Positions 50,457 to 59,904 are shown, counted from the first letter of the stretch. The stretch is DNA of 64,000 nt from Caldifarciminota bacterium (GCA_015489175.1 WGAI01000059.1:22286-86285), one strand, 5' to 3'. Numbers and translations are program-made. Notes: generated by a model from the letters alone, not told the origin.

Positions 50457-51504
50457 GACAGCTTCCCTCCGATGAGATCATACACGGCCCAATTGGATTG
50501 TCCGGTGTGCAAAGGTTTCCGAAAAGTGGACATTCGTCCGGCTTCAACTTGCCCTGCAGCACATCCCCGCACCGGCAGGCAGGATGTTCCCGCGGCGGTG
50601 GTGGTGTAACATCTACCACATTGCGGATATCCCTGTGAGCATATTTATCCCTCAGCTTCAAGCCGCTCAGCGGTATCGTACCAAGCCCTCGCCATGCCAC
50701 ATCCTCAGGCTCAAAAACTTCGTCTATAAGCTCAAGCGCCTTGAGGTTTCCCTCATCGGTCACCACACGCCTGTATTCGTTGGCAAGTATAAACACACCG
50801 TCCCTGATGGCAGTTACAAGGCGAGCGATACCTTTGAGTATGTCAATGGGTTCAAATCCGGTCACGACACCGGGGACATTGTAATGTTCGAGCACCTCTC
50901 TGTAAGCGTTCACCCCGATGATAGCCGATACATGGCCGGGCAGTATGAATCCAGAAATATCGTTTTCGGCACTCAAAAGTGCTCTGATTGCAGGAATTAT
51001 GAGTTTGTGGCCTGTTAAAATGTAGAAATTGTTGATTTTCAGCTTCTCGGCTGAGATAATCGTAGCCGCTATCGTGGGCACAGTGGTTTCAAATCCGACG
51101 GCCAGAAATACGACCTTCTTGTCCGGGTTGTCCTTTGCTATCTCGAGGGAGTCAAGCGGAGAATATACCACCCGGACATCACCTCCGCGCGAATGAACCA
51201 TCTCAAGGCTCTCGTATGAGCCGGGCACACGCATCATGTCGCCAAAAGTTGTGATGATCACATCGTCGAGCCGTGCAAGTTCTATCGCATAATCTATGTA
51301 TGAGTTATCGGTGACGCAGACAGGGCATCCGGGACCCGAGAGGAGGTCGAGGTTGGTCGGCAGGATGGTATGTATTCCGTATCGCCTTATGTTCATGGTG
51401 TGAGTGCCACATACTTCCATGATCTTGGTCTCTTTCTCGAACTCAAACGCCTTGAGCCTATTTGCAAGCTGTTTGAACAAAACGGGGTCTCGGAAATCTC
51501 TCAC
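50434..51504 (-). CDS. hypD: [NiFe] hydrogenase maturation protein HypD
   Basis: MEVCGTHTMNIRRYGI; LLSGPGCPVCVT; GFETTVPT; C-terminal Cys cluster. Confidence 0.98.
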   Translation of the reverse strand: MRDFRDPVLFKQLANRLKAFEFEKETKIMEVCGTHTMNIRRYGIHTILPTNLDLLSGPGCPVCVTDNSYIDYAIELARLDDVIITTFGDMMRVPGSYESLEMVHSRGGDVRVVYSPLDSLEIAKDNPDKKVVFLAVGFETTVPTIAATIISAEKLKINNFYILTGHKLIIPAIRALLSAENDISGFILPGHVSAIIGVNAYREVLEHYNVPGVVTGFEPIDILKGIARLVTAIRDGVFILANEYRRVVTDEGNLKALELIDEVFEPEDVAWRGLGTIPLSGLKLRDKYAHRDIRNVVDVTPPPPREHPACRCGDVLQGKLKPDECPLFGNLCTPDNPIGPCMISSEGSCHAYFKYR

Positions 51505-51746
51505 TTTTCCTCTCCCGATGAGACATCTCCAAGCGAAGCAGCACCTTCCGATATGAGTTTCAAGGTTTCCATTGCATCTTCGGGTTTTATCTTCTCGATG
51601 GCAAAACCGGCATGCACGATGACCCAGTCGCCAACTTTTGCCCCGTCTATCAGCATTAACCCCACTTTGCGCTTAATCCCGCCCGATTCGACGATACCTA
51701 CATCTCCATCTACTTCAACGATCCGCATGGGTATTCCAAGACACAT
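51501..51746 (-). CDS. hypC: [NiFe] hydrogenase maturation chaperone HypC
   Basis: MCLGIPMRIVEVDGDVGIVESGGIKRKVGLMLIDGAKVGDWVIVHAGFAIEKI. Confidence 0.98.
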   Translation of the reverse strand: MCLGIPMRIVEVDGDVGIVESGGIKRKVGLMLIDGAKVGDWVIVHAGFAIEKIKPEDAMETLKLISEGAASLGDVSSGEEK

Positions 51747-51821
51747 AATTTATCTCCATAGGTTTTTATGTTATGATGTGCATTTTAACGAATACTGCTA
51801 AGCCGTGTCAATAAAACGTGG

Positions 51822-51949
51822 GCTATTTGCCGTTTTGTTTGTGATCGAGATCTTTTAAAAATTTACCCCCCTGTTGGGGCACCTAGCGGTAGTCCACTCA
51901 ACATGAGGCGAAAAAAATGAACATTACAATTTCTTCCGATGCAAAAATT
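51822..51949 (+). repeat. Copy 2 of the dispersed leader repeat (hairpin + MNITIS start)
   Basis: CTATTTGCCGTTTTGTTTGTGATCGAGATC...AAATTTACCCCCCTGTTGGGGC...ATGAACATTACAATTTCTTCCGATGCAAAA; similar to 18452-18580. Confidence 0.75.
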
Positions 51950-52184
51950 AAAATACCAATCTACCCACATTGCAAGGCAAAGATGCACATCCACAAACGC
52001 TCCCCTGAAACCAAATGCCTTATTGCACTTGTGAATGATCGCCCTTTCCATGCCTTTTGCAAACCCTTTGCTTCATCTGTCCCTCGATTCCTCTCGCGTC
52101 TGGCTCTCTTTTATCCTTAGGTTTCGCCACGGGCAGTGTGTAAATTTCATTTATAAACTTGTAGATTTCCCCTGGAGACCCAAC

Positions 52185-52456
52185 GGGTTTTTGAGATCAG
52201 TGGTGAGAGAAGGGTCATTCATCAGTTGTATGATTGATTTACGGTGGAGCCCCGTGACTTTCTGCATTTCATCAATAAGGATATGTTTTTTTCTTTCTTA
52301 AAAGCCTTCTTGTAACAAGATTTCATCAGGAGCAAGTATTTGTTTCTTTCCGAGAAGTTTATAGGTAGCTTTTTGATCATAGAACACCTCCATTTTTGTA
52401 ACATTATCATTCGGTGAGCGATTTCATCCCGGTAACATTTTAAATGAGTGATAACG
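52185..52456 (-). pseudogene. Decayed transposase 5' fragment with IS end (inverted copy of the 12.5-kb element)
   Basis: Frame MIKKLPINFSERNKYLLLMKSCYKKAFKKEKNISLLMKCRKSRGSTVNQSYN is near-identical at DNA level to 12583-12745; IS end CGGTAACATTTTAAATGAGTGATAACG at 52430-52456. Confidence 0.8.
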
Positions 52457-52553
52457 GCTCCTTGTCAAGAAGTATAACCAATCCTTATACTTAAGCCCCA
52501 AAACAGGCGCGGTTGCGCCCCTGAGGTAAGCTCAGGCCCAACAAGGAGGTAGA

Positions 52554-52844
52554 TTGATGAGAGAATATGAGATGATGGTGATAATCGACCCGGATATCGG
52601 AGAAGAGGCAATCTCTGCGTCGATAGATAAACTCAAACAGATCATACTGGACAACAACGGAGAGATTGAAGACATCGATGAGTGGGGTAAACGCACTCTC
52701 GCCTATGAGATAAGGCACAAAAAGGAAGGGTATTATGTGGTGTATCAGTTTAAAGCTGATCCCACCGTGCCCGACAAATTGAGGCGTGAACTCCGCCTCA
52801 ACCGCAATTTTATGCGGGGAATGATAATCAGAAGGGGGGATTGA
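52554..52844 (+). CDS. rpsF: 30S ribosomal protein S6
   Basis: MREYEMMVIIDPDIGEEAISASIDKLKQII...DEWGKRTLAYEIRHKKEGYYVVYQF. Confidence 0.98.
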   Translation: MMREYEMMVIIDPDIGEEAISASIDKLKQIILDNNGEIEDIDEWGKRTLAYEIRHKKEGYYVVYQFKADPTVPDKLRRELRLNRNFMRGMIIRRGD

Positions 52845-53290
52845 CCTTGGATATAAGGTTTCCCGAACTAAATATAGTCGTTCTTTCAGGGCGGCTCACT
52901 CGTGACCCTGATCTCAGATACACTCCGAGTGGGCGCGCTGTGGCCAGGATGAGACTGGCCTCGTCTCGCAGGTATAAATCGGCTACTGGTGATTGGGTTG
53001 ACGACACCCTGTTTATCGACCTTGTGGCATGGGGAGACCTTGCAGAAAGGTGCAAAGAGAGGCTTCAGAAGGGCAGCCCTGTGATAGTTCAGGGCAGGCT
53101 TCGCTCAAGGGAGTGGACTACCGAAAGCGGCCAGAAGCGTGTGGCGTTTGAGGTTGTCGCCAACAGGATTCAGTTCTTGGAAAAGGCTGGAACCGCAATC
53201 GAAGAGGTGCCGCCTGATGAGATCCCGTCTGTGGACGAACAGATACCGGATTATGAGGAGCCTGTCCCTGACGAGGATCTTCCATTCTAA
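52841..53290 (+). CDS. ssb: Single-stranded DNA-binding protein
   Basis: TTG start; LNIVVLSGRLTRDPDLRYTPSGRAVARMRLASSRRYK; C-terminal PDEDLPF. Confidence 0.97.
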   Translation: MTLDIRFPELNIVVLSGRLTRDPDLRYTPSGRAVARMRLASSRRYKSATGDWVDDTLFIDLVAWGDLAERCKERLQKGSPVIVQGRLRSREWTTESGQKRVAFEVVANRIQFLEKAGTAIEEVPPDEIPSVDEQIPDYEEPVPDEDLPF

Positions 53291-53333
53291 TAGATCTGCT
53301 TAAAGATCTAAAATAAGAAAAGGAGGGATAAAA

Positions 53334-53549
53334 ATGGCAAGGAAAAGGTGCGAATTTTGCCGCGAAGGCATTGATGAGATAGATTACAAGGATGTCGAGA
53401 GACTGAGGAAATACCTGACCCAGAGAGGTAAGATTTTGTCGAGGCGTGTGACTGGCACATGCGCTTACCATCAGAGGAAGCTTGCTAAGGCCATTAAGAG
53501 GGCACGCCAGATGGCGCTTTTACCTTTCGTCGAGTCTTATTATCTCTAA
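53334..53549 (+). CDS. rpsR: 30S ribosomal protein S18
   Basis: [61 protein letters not shown]. Confidence 0.98.
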   Translation: MARKRCEFCREGIDEIDYKDVERLRKYLTQRGKILSRRVTGTCAYHQRKLAKAIKRARQMALLPFVESYYL

Positions 53550-53566
53550 AACGGAGAGCTTATAGC

Positions 53567-54016
53567 ATGAAAATAATCCTGCTTGATAAGGTGGATAAGC
53601 TTGGAAATAAGGGCGATATAGTTGAAGTCGCTGACGGATATGCAAGGAACTACCTGATACCTAAGAAATTGGCGGTCGCTGCCACTCCTTCCAATCTTAA
53701 AGCTTGGGAGGCTCAGCAGAGGCTCCTTAAGAGCAAAGAGGAGAAAGCCAAAGCGAAGGCCGAAAAGATAGCGCGCAGAATTAACAAGACCACGGTGACG
53801 ATAAAAGTCAAAGTCGGCGAAGAAGGGAAGCTTTTCGGCGCTGTCAGCTCGATCGACATACTCAACGCCCTGAGAGATAAAGGGATTGAGGTTGAAAAGG
53901 GCATGATTAGGCTTGAGGAAGCTCTGCGTCAGACTGGCACATTTAAGGTGCCGATAAAACTCCATCCGGAAGTCGAGGCCTCTCTCAAGGTTGTGGTGGC
54001 ACCAGAAGAAGATTAA
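53567..54016 (+). CDS. rplI: 50S ribosomal protein L9
   Basis: MKIILLDKVDKLGNKGDIVEVADGYARNYLIPKKLAVAAT. Confidence 0.98.
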   Translation: MKIILLDKVDKLGNKGDIVEVADGYARNYLIPKKLAVAATPSNLKAWEAQQRLLKSKEEKAKAKAEKIARRINKTTVTIKVKVGEEGKLFGAVSSIDILNALRDKGIEVEKGMIRLEEALRQTGTFKVPIKLHPEVEASLKVVVAPEED

Positions 54017-54019
54017 AAT

Positions 54020-54430
54020 GTGACTAAAAAACTTGTAAAAGTTTATGTCCATTCGGTAATCACGGATGTAAACTACAGCGAGCAAATTGTCATCTTGCGC
54101 GAGGTCAATGGCACCCGAGTGCTCCCTATATGGATTGGACCAATGGAAGCAGCAGCCATATCGCTCGCGCTTAACAATGAGAAATCTGCTCGGCCTTTGA
54201 CACATGAGACACTTTACAGGATTGTCAAAGGATTGGGCGGCGAGGTGGAGAAGGTAGCCATAACAAAACTTGAACACAATGTTTTTTTCGGAAGGCTGAT
54301 CATCAAAAAAGGCGAAAATGAGGTTCTCACTGTCGATATTCGGCCTTCTGACGCTATAGCTATCGCTCTCCTTGCAAACGCTCCGATTTTTGTGGCAGAT
54401 GATGTGATGGCGAAAGGGCAACTTGAATGA
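54020..54430 (+). CDS. Bifunctional nuclease family (BFN, DUF151)
   Basis: GTG start; VILREVNGTRVLPIWIGPMEAAAISLAL...DIRPSDAIAIALLANAPIFVADDVM. Confidence 0.94.
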   Translation: MTKKLVKVYVHSVITDVNYSEQIVILREVNGTRVLPIWIGPMEAAAISLALNNEKSARPLTHETLYRIVKGLGGEVEKVAITKLEHNVFFGRLIIKKGENEVLTVDIRPSDAIAIALLANAPIFVADDVMAKGQLE

Positions 54431-54452
54431 GAATTAAACAAGGAGGTCAAAA

Positions 54453-54689
54453 ATGAAAAAGGCGTTGACATGGATAGTAATAGTAATCCTTGTGCTTGTG
54501 GTAATTTACGCCATAGCCAGGGGAGGCAGGGAAACGGAGACCACAACTCCTCCGACAACTGCCGATACCACTGTTGTTGAGACCACTAAGGTCGAAACAA
54601 CTGCCGTGGAGAGCACTGCGGTTGAGAGCACTGCTGTGGAATCCACTGCGGTCGATTCTGCTGCTCAGCAGGACACTGTTGGTCAGTAA
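54453..54689 (+). CDS. Small membrane-anchored Thr/Glu/Val-rich repeat protein
   Basis: N-terminal TM then TTVVETTKVETTAVESTAVESTAVESTAVDS; SD aaggagg. Confidence 0.7.
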   Translation: MKKALTWIVIVILVLVVIYAIARGGRETETTTPPTTADTTVVETTKVETTAVESTAVESTAVESTAVDSAAQQDTVGQ

Positions 54690-54698
54690 ACCGAACAG

Positions 54699-54725
54699 GG
54701 GCGGCCGAAGGCCGCCCTTTTTGTC
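54699..54725 (+). terminator. Intrinsic terminator
   Basis: GGGCGGCC-GAA-GGCCGCCC followed by TTTTTGTCTTT. Confidence 0.88.
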
Positions 54726-54734
54726 TTTCATGCC

Positions 54735-55109
54735 ATGAACACCAGAGGCGTTGTCCTCGAAAAAAGAGGTTCTCAATACCTCATATCCATTGAAAACCCT
54801 GCCGATAAATGCAAGGATTGTGCCCTTGCAGCTCTCTGCAAGGCTCAGAGGGCAAATGTGGTGGTGGCCACATCCTATTTTGACCTCAAGGTCGGCCAGA
54901 CTGTTGAGTTAAAGTATTCCGAGGCTTCGCTGATTGCCATTTATGCGACGATTTTCCTTGTTCCTATCACCGTTATGATACTCTTACTAGCCGTATTCAA
55001 CTCGGCGCTCATTGCGGCGATAGGCACAGCGCTGGCCTTTGTCGCCCTTAAGCTTTCTGACAAATGGCTTGCTGAACATTTGGCGAAGCCAATCGCCATT
55101 CCTGCATAA
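54735..55109 (+). CDS. RseC/MucC-family protein
   Basis: GVVLEKRGSQYLISIENPADKCKDCALAALCKAQ + two TMs. Confidence 0.85.
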   Translation: MNTRGVVLEKRGSQYLISIENPADKCKDCALAALCKAQRANVVVATSYFDLKVGQTVELKYSEASLIAIYATIFLVPITVMILLLAVFNSALIAAIGTALAFVALKLSDKWLAEHLAKPIAIPA

Positions 55110-55175
55110 TTTGACTGCGAAATTCTTCCTTCTGCATTAAAATTCCATCTGTTCACAAAATCCGGAGGTAAGAAA

Positions 55176-56555
55176 ATGAAAGTGCCAAAGAACATCTTTA
55201 GACAATACGACATCCGCGGGATCGTCGGCAGTGAGATTACAACTGATCTGGCATACATGCTTGGCAAGGCCTATGGCACGGTGCTGCGCGATCACGGCGG
55301 CAGTGTGGCAAGCATTGGGCATGATGTAAGGCCTTCATCGCCTGATCTCACTGATGCGTTGATAGACGGAATCAGGTCAGTAGGTATAAGTGTCATTCAC
55401 ATCGGCACGGTGCCTACCCCGATCGTCTATTTTTCGCTGTTCCACCTACCCGTGCATGGCGGAATCGCCGTTACAGCAAGCCACAATCCTCGGGAATACA
55501 ATGGGTTCAAAATAAATCTCGGACACGATGTAGTATGGGGCGACGGGATACAGAAACTGCGTGAGATCATTGAAAAAGAGACATTCGCACGCACATTCCA
55601 GAAAGGTAAGCTTGAGTCAAAGTCGATAACTGGCGATTACATCGAAAGGCTTGTAAACGATGTGAAGATTGAGGGCGAGCTGCGCGTTGCGGTGGATGCT
55701 GGAAACGGGACGGCAGGGCCGGTCATCGAGGAGCTGTATCCAGCTGTTGGCGTGAAGTATGAGGGGCTTTACCTTGAGCCGGACGGCACATTCCCCAACC
55801 ATCTGCCGGATCCCACGGTCGAGAAATACATGCAGGATCTAATGGAAATGGTGAGGAAAGGCGGATTTGACCTCGGCGTTGGGTTCGACGGAGATTCGGA
55901 CAGGATCGGCGCTATTGATGAGGAAGGCAGAATCATATTCGGCGATAAGCTACTCGGCATATTCGCAAAGTCTGTGCTTCAGGAGTTCCCGGGCTCGATG
56001 ATCATATTCGATGTCAAGTGCTCGAAGGGACTTGTGGAATACATCGAAAAACTTGGCGGCAAGCCTTTGATGTGGAAGACCGGCCACTCGCTGCTCAAGG
56101 CGAAGCTGAGGGAGACAGATGCTCCGCTCGCAGGAGAGATGTCAGGTCACATCTTCTTCAACGACAGGTATTACGGCTATGACGATGCCATCTATGCCAG
56201 CTTGAGACTGTTCGAGATACTGACTCGCGATAAGAAAAAGCTGTCCGAGCTTGTGGCCGAAATTCCGCACTACTACTCGACCCCGGAGATCAGAGTCGGA
56301 TGTCCTGATGATCGTAAATTCCAGATAGTTGCTGAACTTGTAAAATATTTCAAGTCTCAGAACCTCAATGTGATAGATATCGATGGGGCACGGATAGAAT
56401 TCGACGATGGATTTGGCCTTGTGAGGGCATCGAACACTCAACCTGTGCTCGTCCTTAGATTTGAAGCGCGGACGCCAGAGCGGCTTGAGGAGATCAAGAA
56501 GATAATCATCTCCAAACTCAGGGAATATCCAGAAGTGGAACTGGGCAATCTTTGA
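55176..56555 (+). CDS. Phosphomannomutase/phosphoglucomutase
   Basis: FRQYDIRGIVG; GIAVTASHNPREYNGFKI; GVGFDGDSDRIGAID; AGEMSGHIFF. Confidence 0.97.
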   Translation: MKVPKNIFRQYDIRGIVGSEITTDLAYMLGKAYGTVLRDHGGSVASIGHDVRPSSPDLTDALIDGIRSVGISVIHIGTVPTPIVYFSLFHLPVHGGIAVTASHNPREYNGFKINLGHDVVWGDGIQKLREIIEKETFARTFQKGKLESKSITGDYIERLVNDVKIEGELRVAVDAGNGTAGPVIEELYPAVGVKYEGLYLEPDGTFPNHLPDPTVEKYMQDLMEMVRKGGFDLGVGFDGDSDRIGAIDEEGRIIFGDKLLGIFAKSVLQEFPGSMIIFDVKCSKGLVEYIEKLGGKPLMWKTGHSLLKAKLRETDAPLAGEMSGHIFFNDRYYGYDDAIYASLRLFEILTRDKKKLSELVAEIPHYYSTPEIRVGCPDDRKFQIVAELVKYFKSQNLNVIDIDGARIEFDDGFGLVRASNTQPVLVLRFEARTPERLEEIKKIIISKLREYPEVELGNL

Positions 56556-56561
56556 TTCGAG

Positions 56562-56590
56562 GCGGGAGGTGCATGCCTCCCGCTTTTTTT
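56562..56590 (+). terminator. Intrinsic terminator
   Basis: GCGGGAGGTGCATGCCTCCCGC followed by TTTTTTT. Confidence 0.92.
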
Positions 56591-56632
56591 ATTTTGTCCG
56601 TATCATTGTAGCTTGTCCTAAAAAGGAGGTGC

Positions 56633-59600
56633 TTGATTATGCAGTTGTTGTTTGTGTTTTTGCTCTCATTCGCAAAGGGGCCTAGGGCGGCCACACCTCA
56701 CCATCAGCTTGATGACATCTCGAATTCAGCAGCGGCAGCTATTGGGCGGGTTTTGTCGGTCGGGGATTCCGTTTTTGGGCTGGATGTGCAGCAGATAACT
56801 GGGGATAACCAGATTCTTGGTGTGGAATTTGTTGGGGGTTATTTCTTTCTGTCCGGCGGCAATTCACTCGCAAATCCGAACAAGATTTATAAAGTTGCAA
56901 TCGATGGGACGCTTATCGGGAGTTATGATCAGCCAACGACTTCATCGTGGGGCTTCAGGGATCTCGCCTCAGACGGCGATTACATCTACGGAACCGATGA
57001 TGACGGAAAGATTTATCAGATAAATGCTTCAACGGTCACGCCAACTGGCGTTGTGATAAACGGGCCGTTGTCTGTGAATAGGGCGCTCGCCTACGATCCG
57101 GCGCATGACAGGTTCTGGACGGCCAACTTTAGGTCAGACATCTATGAATTTGACAGGAACGGAAATGTGGTTAACATCTACCCCAATCAGCACTATGTTT
57201 ACGGTATGGCGTGGGACGACATCTCGCCCGGCGGACCATGGCTGTGGGTCGCAACGCAGGACTACAGTGGGGGATATTACAATGTTATTTACAAATTTGA
57301 CCCGCGCACCGGCACATACACAGGTGATGGGATGGTAATCTCTTACGGGTTCTCAGGTGGACACGCAGGCGGGCTGGCTTTCACGACCGATCTTGTCATG
57401 GGAAAGGCCGTGCTGGTTGAGATCATTCAGGAGAACGATGCATCTTCGCCCAATCATGACATCCTCGTGGCAATTGAAATCGCCGACATGGGGCCGCCCC
57501 GTACCCCGATGCCACCGGAGGGGATAACGGCTTATTCCGACTGCTACATGCCGAATTCAATGCTTCTTAGATGGAACGATCCCACCCATTACACCGACGG
57601 GACGCGGCTTCGCAACTTCGAGATCGAAATTCTGGACACGGATTCCAACCTTGTTTCCACTGTCCCCTCAGGTGTCGAATCGACGATCATCGAGGGGTTG
57701 ACCGATGGCGTTGAGTATCAATTTCTTTTGCGTGCTGTTGACAGTGCGGGGGCGATGAGCGTGCTGGTGCCGTCGCCGTGGTGGTATGCTGGCGGGTCGC
57801 CGTGGCCTGCACCGCCCACCAATTTGGCGTGGCATTATGTGAACGACTCGACCGTGACAGTCACATGGCATGACCCGACAACCCAGTCCGATGGCACGCC
57901 TTTAGACGACTTGTTGGGGATCTACATCTACCTTGACGACACGCTTTACGATTCCGCTTATGCCGGGTACGAACACCGCACGATGACGGTGGTGCCCGGA
58001 GCACATACCGTGTATCTCAGGGCGTTCGATGCTGAGCCTGAGCGACATCTGTCCATCCCCTCTGACACGATCAGAATTTTTACGACAGGACATCGCGTTG
58101 GGCCTGATGCATTTGGCTATCACCTACTCGACTCATACATCGAGGATAGCCTCCAATTTGAGTGGACGGAAATCAGCTCTTACGGCCAGCGTCTCGATCT
58201 TGGTGATGACGACATGGTGATGGTCTCACTGCCGTTCATGTTGCCGTTTTACGATACCGCCTTCACGGAAATCTTTGTGAATTCAAACGGCGGCATAACC
58301 TTCTCGCCCTCGGATACGCTTTCGCCCTCCAACCAGCAGATTCCATCAGATGGGCTGCCTGTGTGTGTGGTGCCGTTGTGGACGGATTTAAACCCTGAAG
58401 ATGCGCCTCAGGATGGCGGTGTCTTCGTTGCGCAGGCAGGCAGCGATTTCGTGATTGAGTGGAAGGATGTCCCTTTGTATCAGGGTGATGGGAGATACAC
58501 ATTCGAGATCGTCATCCATCCGAACGGCTGGTTCGACTTTCATTACCTCTCCGTCCCGCGCGATTTCACTTCTGAGTTCACGATAGGCATGTTCGCTTCC
58601 GCCGAAAATCGTTATCTGCGGTATTCTTTCAACGGTGAGCCGATAGTGCCTGAGGATTCGCTCTCGGTCAGAATTATCAGACCGCCGTTCCACGATGTCG
58701 GAGTGGCCACTATATCGCCGTCCGACACGACCTTGTGGCCCGGCGTGCCGGTTTCGCCTGAGGTCTCGGTCGTGAATTTCTCCGAGAACACGGAGACCGT
58801 CTCGGTGAGCGTTTCGGTGCTCAGAAATAGCACGGTCGTGTTCTCCGATACGACATCGGTTGAGATCCAGCCTTATGCGTCGGCAGATGGTGTTTTCGGG
58901 GAGTGGATACCATCGCCTCAGTATCAGGATGTTGACTACGAAATCGAGGCAGAGGTTCTGACCCCGGACTCCAACCTGTCGAACAACTCTTCGAGTGCGA
59001 TCGTGCATGTAGCGCCTGCATCGCATGATTCCGTCGCTGTGCCGCTTGCGCTGACCACGCCCGTGATAGACGGCCAGATCTCATCGGCCGAATGGGAGGA
59101 TGCGACGCAAATTCAACTCACGGATGGCGGGACGAACGGCGCAACGGTTCACCTGAAACACGACGATGCCAACCTCTACATTGCTGTCGATGTGTCTTTT
59201 GACACGACGCAGGATGCGAACGATAAGTTTGCATTTTTTGTTGACGATAACGGCGATTTCCTGTGGCCGACATCGGCCTCAGATACCTCCGAGGGTGGAA
59301 ATTCCATATCGATTGGCTGGCAGTGGGCCACAAGGCCGATGACTTTCCAGCAGTTTTACGATTGGGGCTATCCACGCAACGATATGGCAGGCAATTACTT
59401 CATTTCCTACAACACAGGCCATTATCAGGCTGAGCTCAGGGTGCCGATCAACCTCTACGAGCCCGATCCAGCTCATATAGCGCCTGCATTGGATTCCACC
59501 TTCAACATCATGTTTGAATACCTCGATCATGACTCGGTCGTTGGATGGTGGCCTCACGGGTTGCGGATGGATCTGCGCGAATATCCGATAACTTACGGAC

Positions 59601-59899
59601 GCGTCGTGCTCATGCCGTTCAATCCGGGCATTAACGAAGGGGATAGCCGTTCCGGCCTTGACATCTCCATCAACACGATGAACGGGCCTATCCCATATCT
59701 CGTCGTCAAGAGCTCGAATGAGATCGCGGCTGAATTGAGCATCATCGATGTGGCTGGCAGGGTGCTGAAAGCCCGCACGCTGAGGCTGCAGGACGGCGTC
59801 ACGAGGATCGGGCTAAGCGATCTGGCCGACGGGATTTACTTTGTTGAGCTCAGGGCTGGCTCAATGAGGGTAAACAGGAAGATTATGGTGGTCAGGTAG
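56633..59899 (+). CDS. Giant secreted multidomain protein (propeller-like N-term, FN3, nidogen-like module, CARDB-like, CBM9-like) with type-IX-like sorting tail
   Basis: Signal peptide; PPTNLAWHYVNDSTVTVTWHDPT (FN3); VIDGQISSAEWEDATQIQL...DDANLYIAVDVSFD (CBM9-like); IIDVAGRVLKARTLRLQDGVTRIGLSDLADGIYFVELRAGSMRVNRKIMVVR. Confidence 0.9.
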   Translation: MIMQLLFVFLLSFAKGPRAATPHHQLDDISNSAAAAIGRVLSVGDSVFGLDVQQITGDNQILGVEFVGGYFFLSGGNSLANPNKIYKVAIDGTLIGSYDQPTTSSWGFRDLASDGDYIYGTDDDGKIYQINASTVTPTGVVINGPLSVNRALAYDPAHDRFWTANFRSDIYEFDRNGNVVNIYPNQHYVYGMAWDDISPGGPWLWVATQDYSGGYYNVIYKFDPRTGTYTGDGMVISYGFSGGHAGGLAFTTDLVMGKAVLVEIIQENDASSPNHDILVAIEIADMGPPRTPMPPEGITAYSDCYMPNSMLLRWNDPTHYTDGTRLRNFEIEILDTDSNLVSTVPSGVESTIIEGLTDGVEYQFLLRAVDSAGAMSVLVPSPWWYAGGSPWPAPPTNLAWHYVNDSTVTVTWHDPTTQSDGTPLDDLLGIYIYLDDTLYDSAYAGYEHRTMTVVPGAHTVYLRAFDAEPERHLSIPSDTIRIFTTGHRVGPDAFGYHLLDSYIEDSLQFEWTEISSYGQRLDLGDDDMVMVSLPFMLPFYDTAFTEIFVNSNGGITFSPSDTLSPSNQQIPSDGLPVCVVPLWTDLNPEDAPQDGGVFVAQAGSDFVIEWKDVPLYQGDGRYTFEIVIHPNGWFDFHYLSVPRDFTSEFTIGMFASAENRYLRYSFNGEPIVPEDSLSVRIIRPPFHDVGVATISPSDTTLWPGVPVSPEVSVVNFSENTETVSVSVSVLRNSTVVFSDTTSVEIQPYASADGVFGEWIPSPQYQDVDYEIEAEVLTPDSNLSNNSSSAIVHVAPASHDSVAVPLALTTPVIDGQISSAEWEDATQIQLTDGGTNGATVHLKHDDANLYIAVDVSFDTTQDANDKFAFFVDDNGDFLWPTSASDTSEGGNSISIGWQWATRPMTFQQFYDWGYPRNDMAGNYFISYNTGHYQAELRVPINLYEPDPAHIAPALDSTFNIMFEYLDHDSVVGWWPHGLRMDLREYPITYGRVVLMPFNPGINEGDSRSGLDISINTMNGPIPYLVVKSSNEIAAELSIIDVAGRVLKARTLRLQDGVTRIGLSDLADGIYFVELRAGSMRVNRKIMVVR

Positions 59900-59904
59900 G
59901 GAAA

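Noticed and set aside
51917-52120. 67-aa ORF MNITISSDAKIKIPIYPHCKAKMH...
   Set aside because: Likely a truncated IS-associated ORF within a relic; reported only as part of the dispersed repeat.
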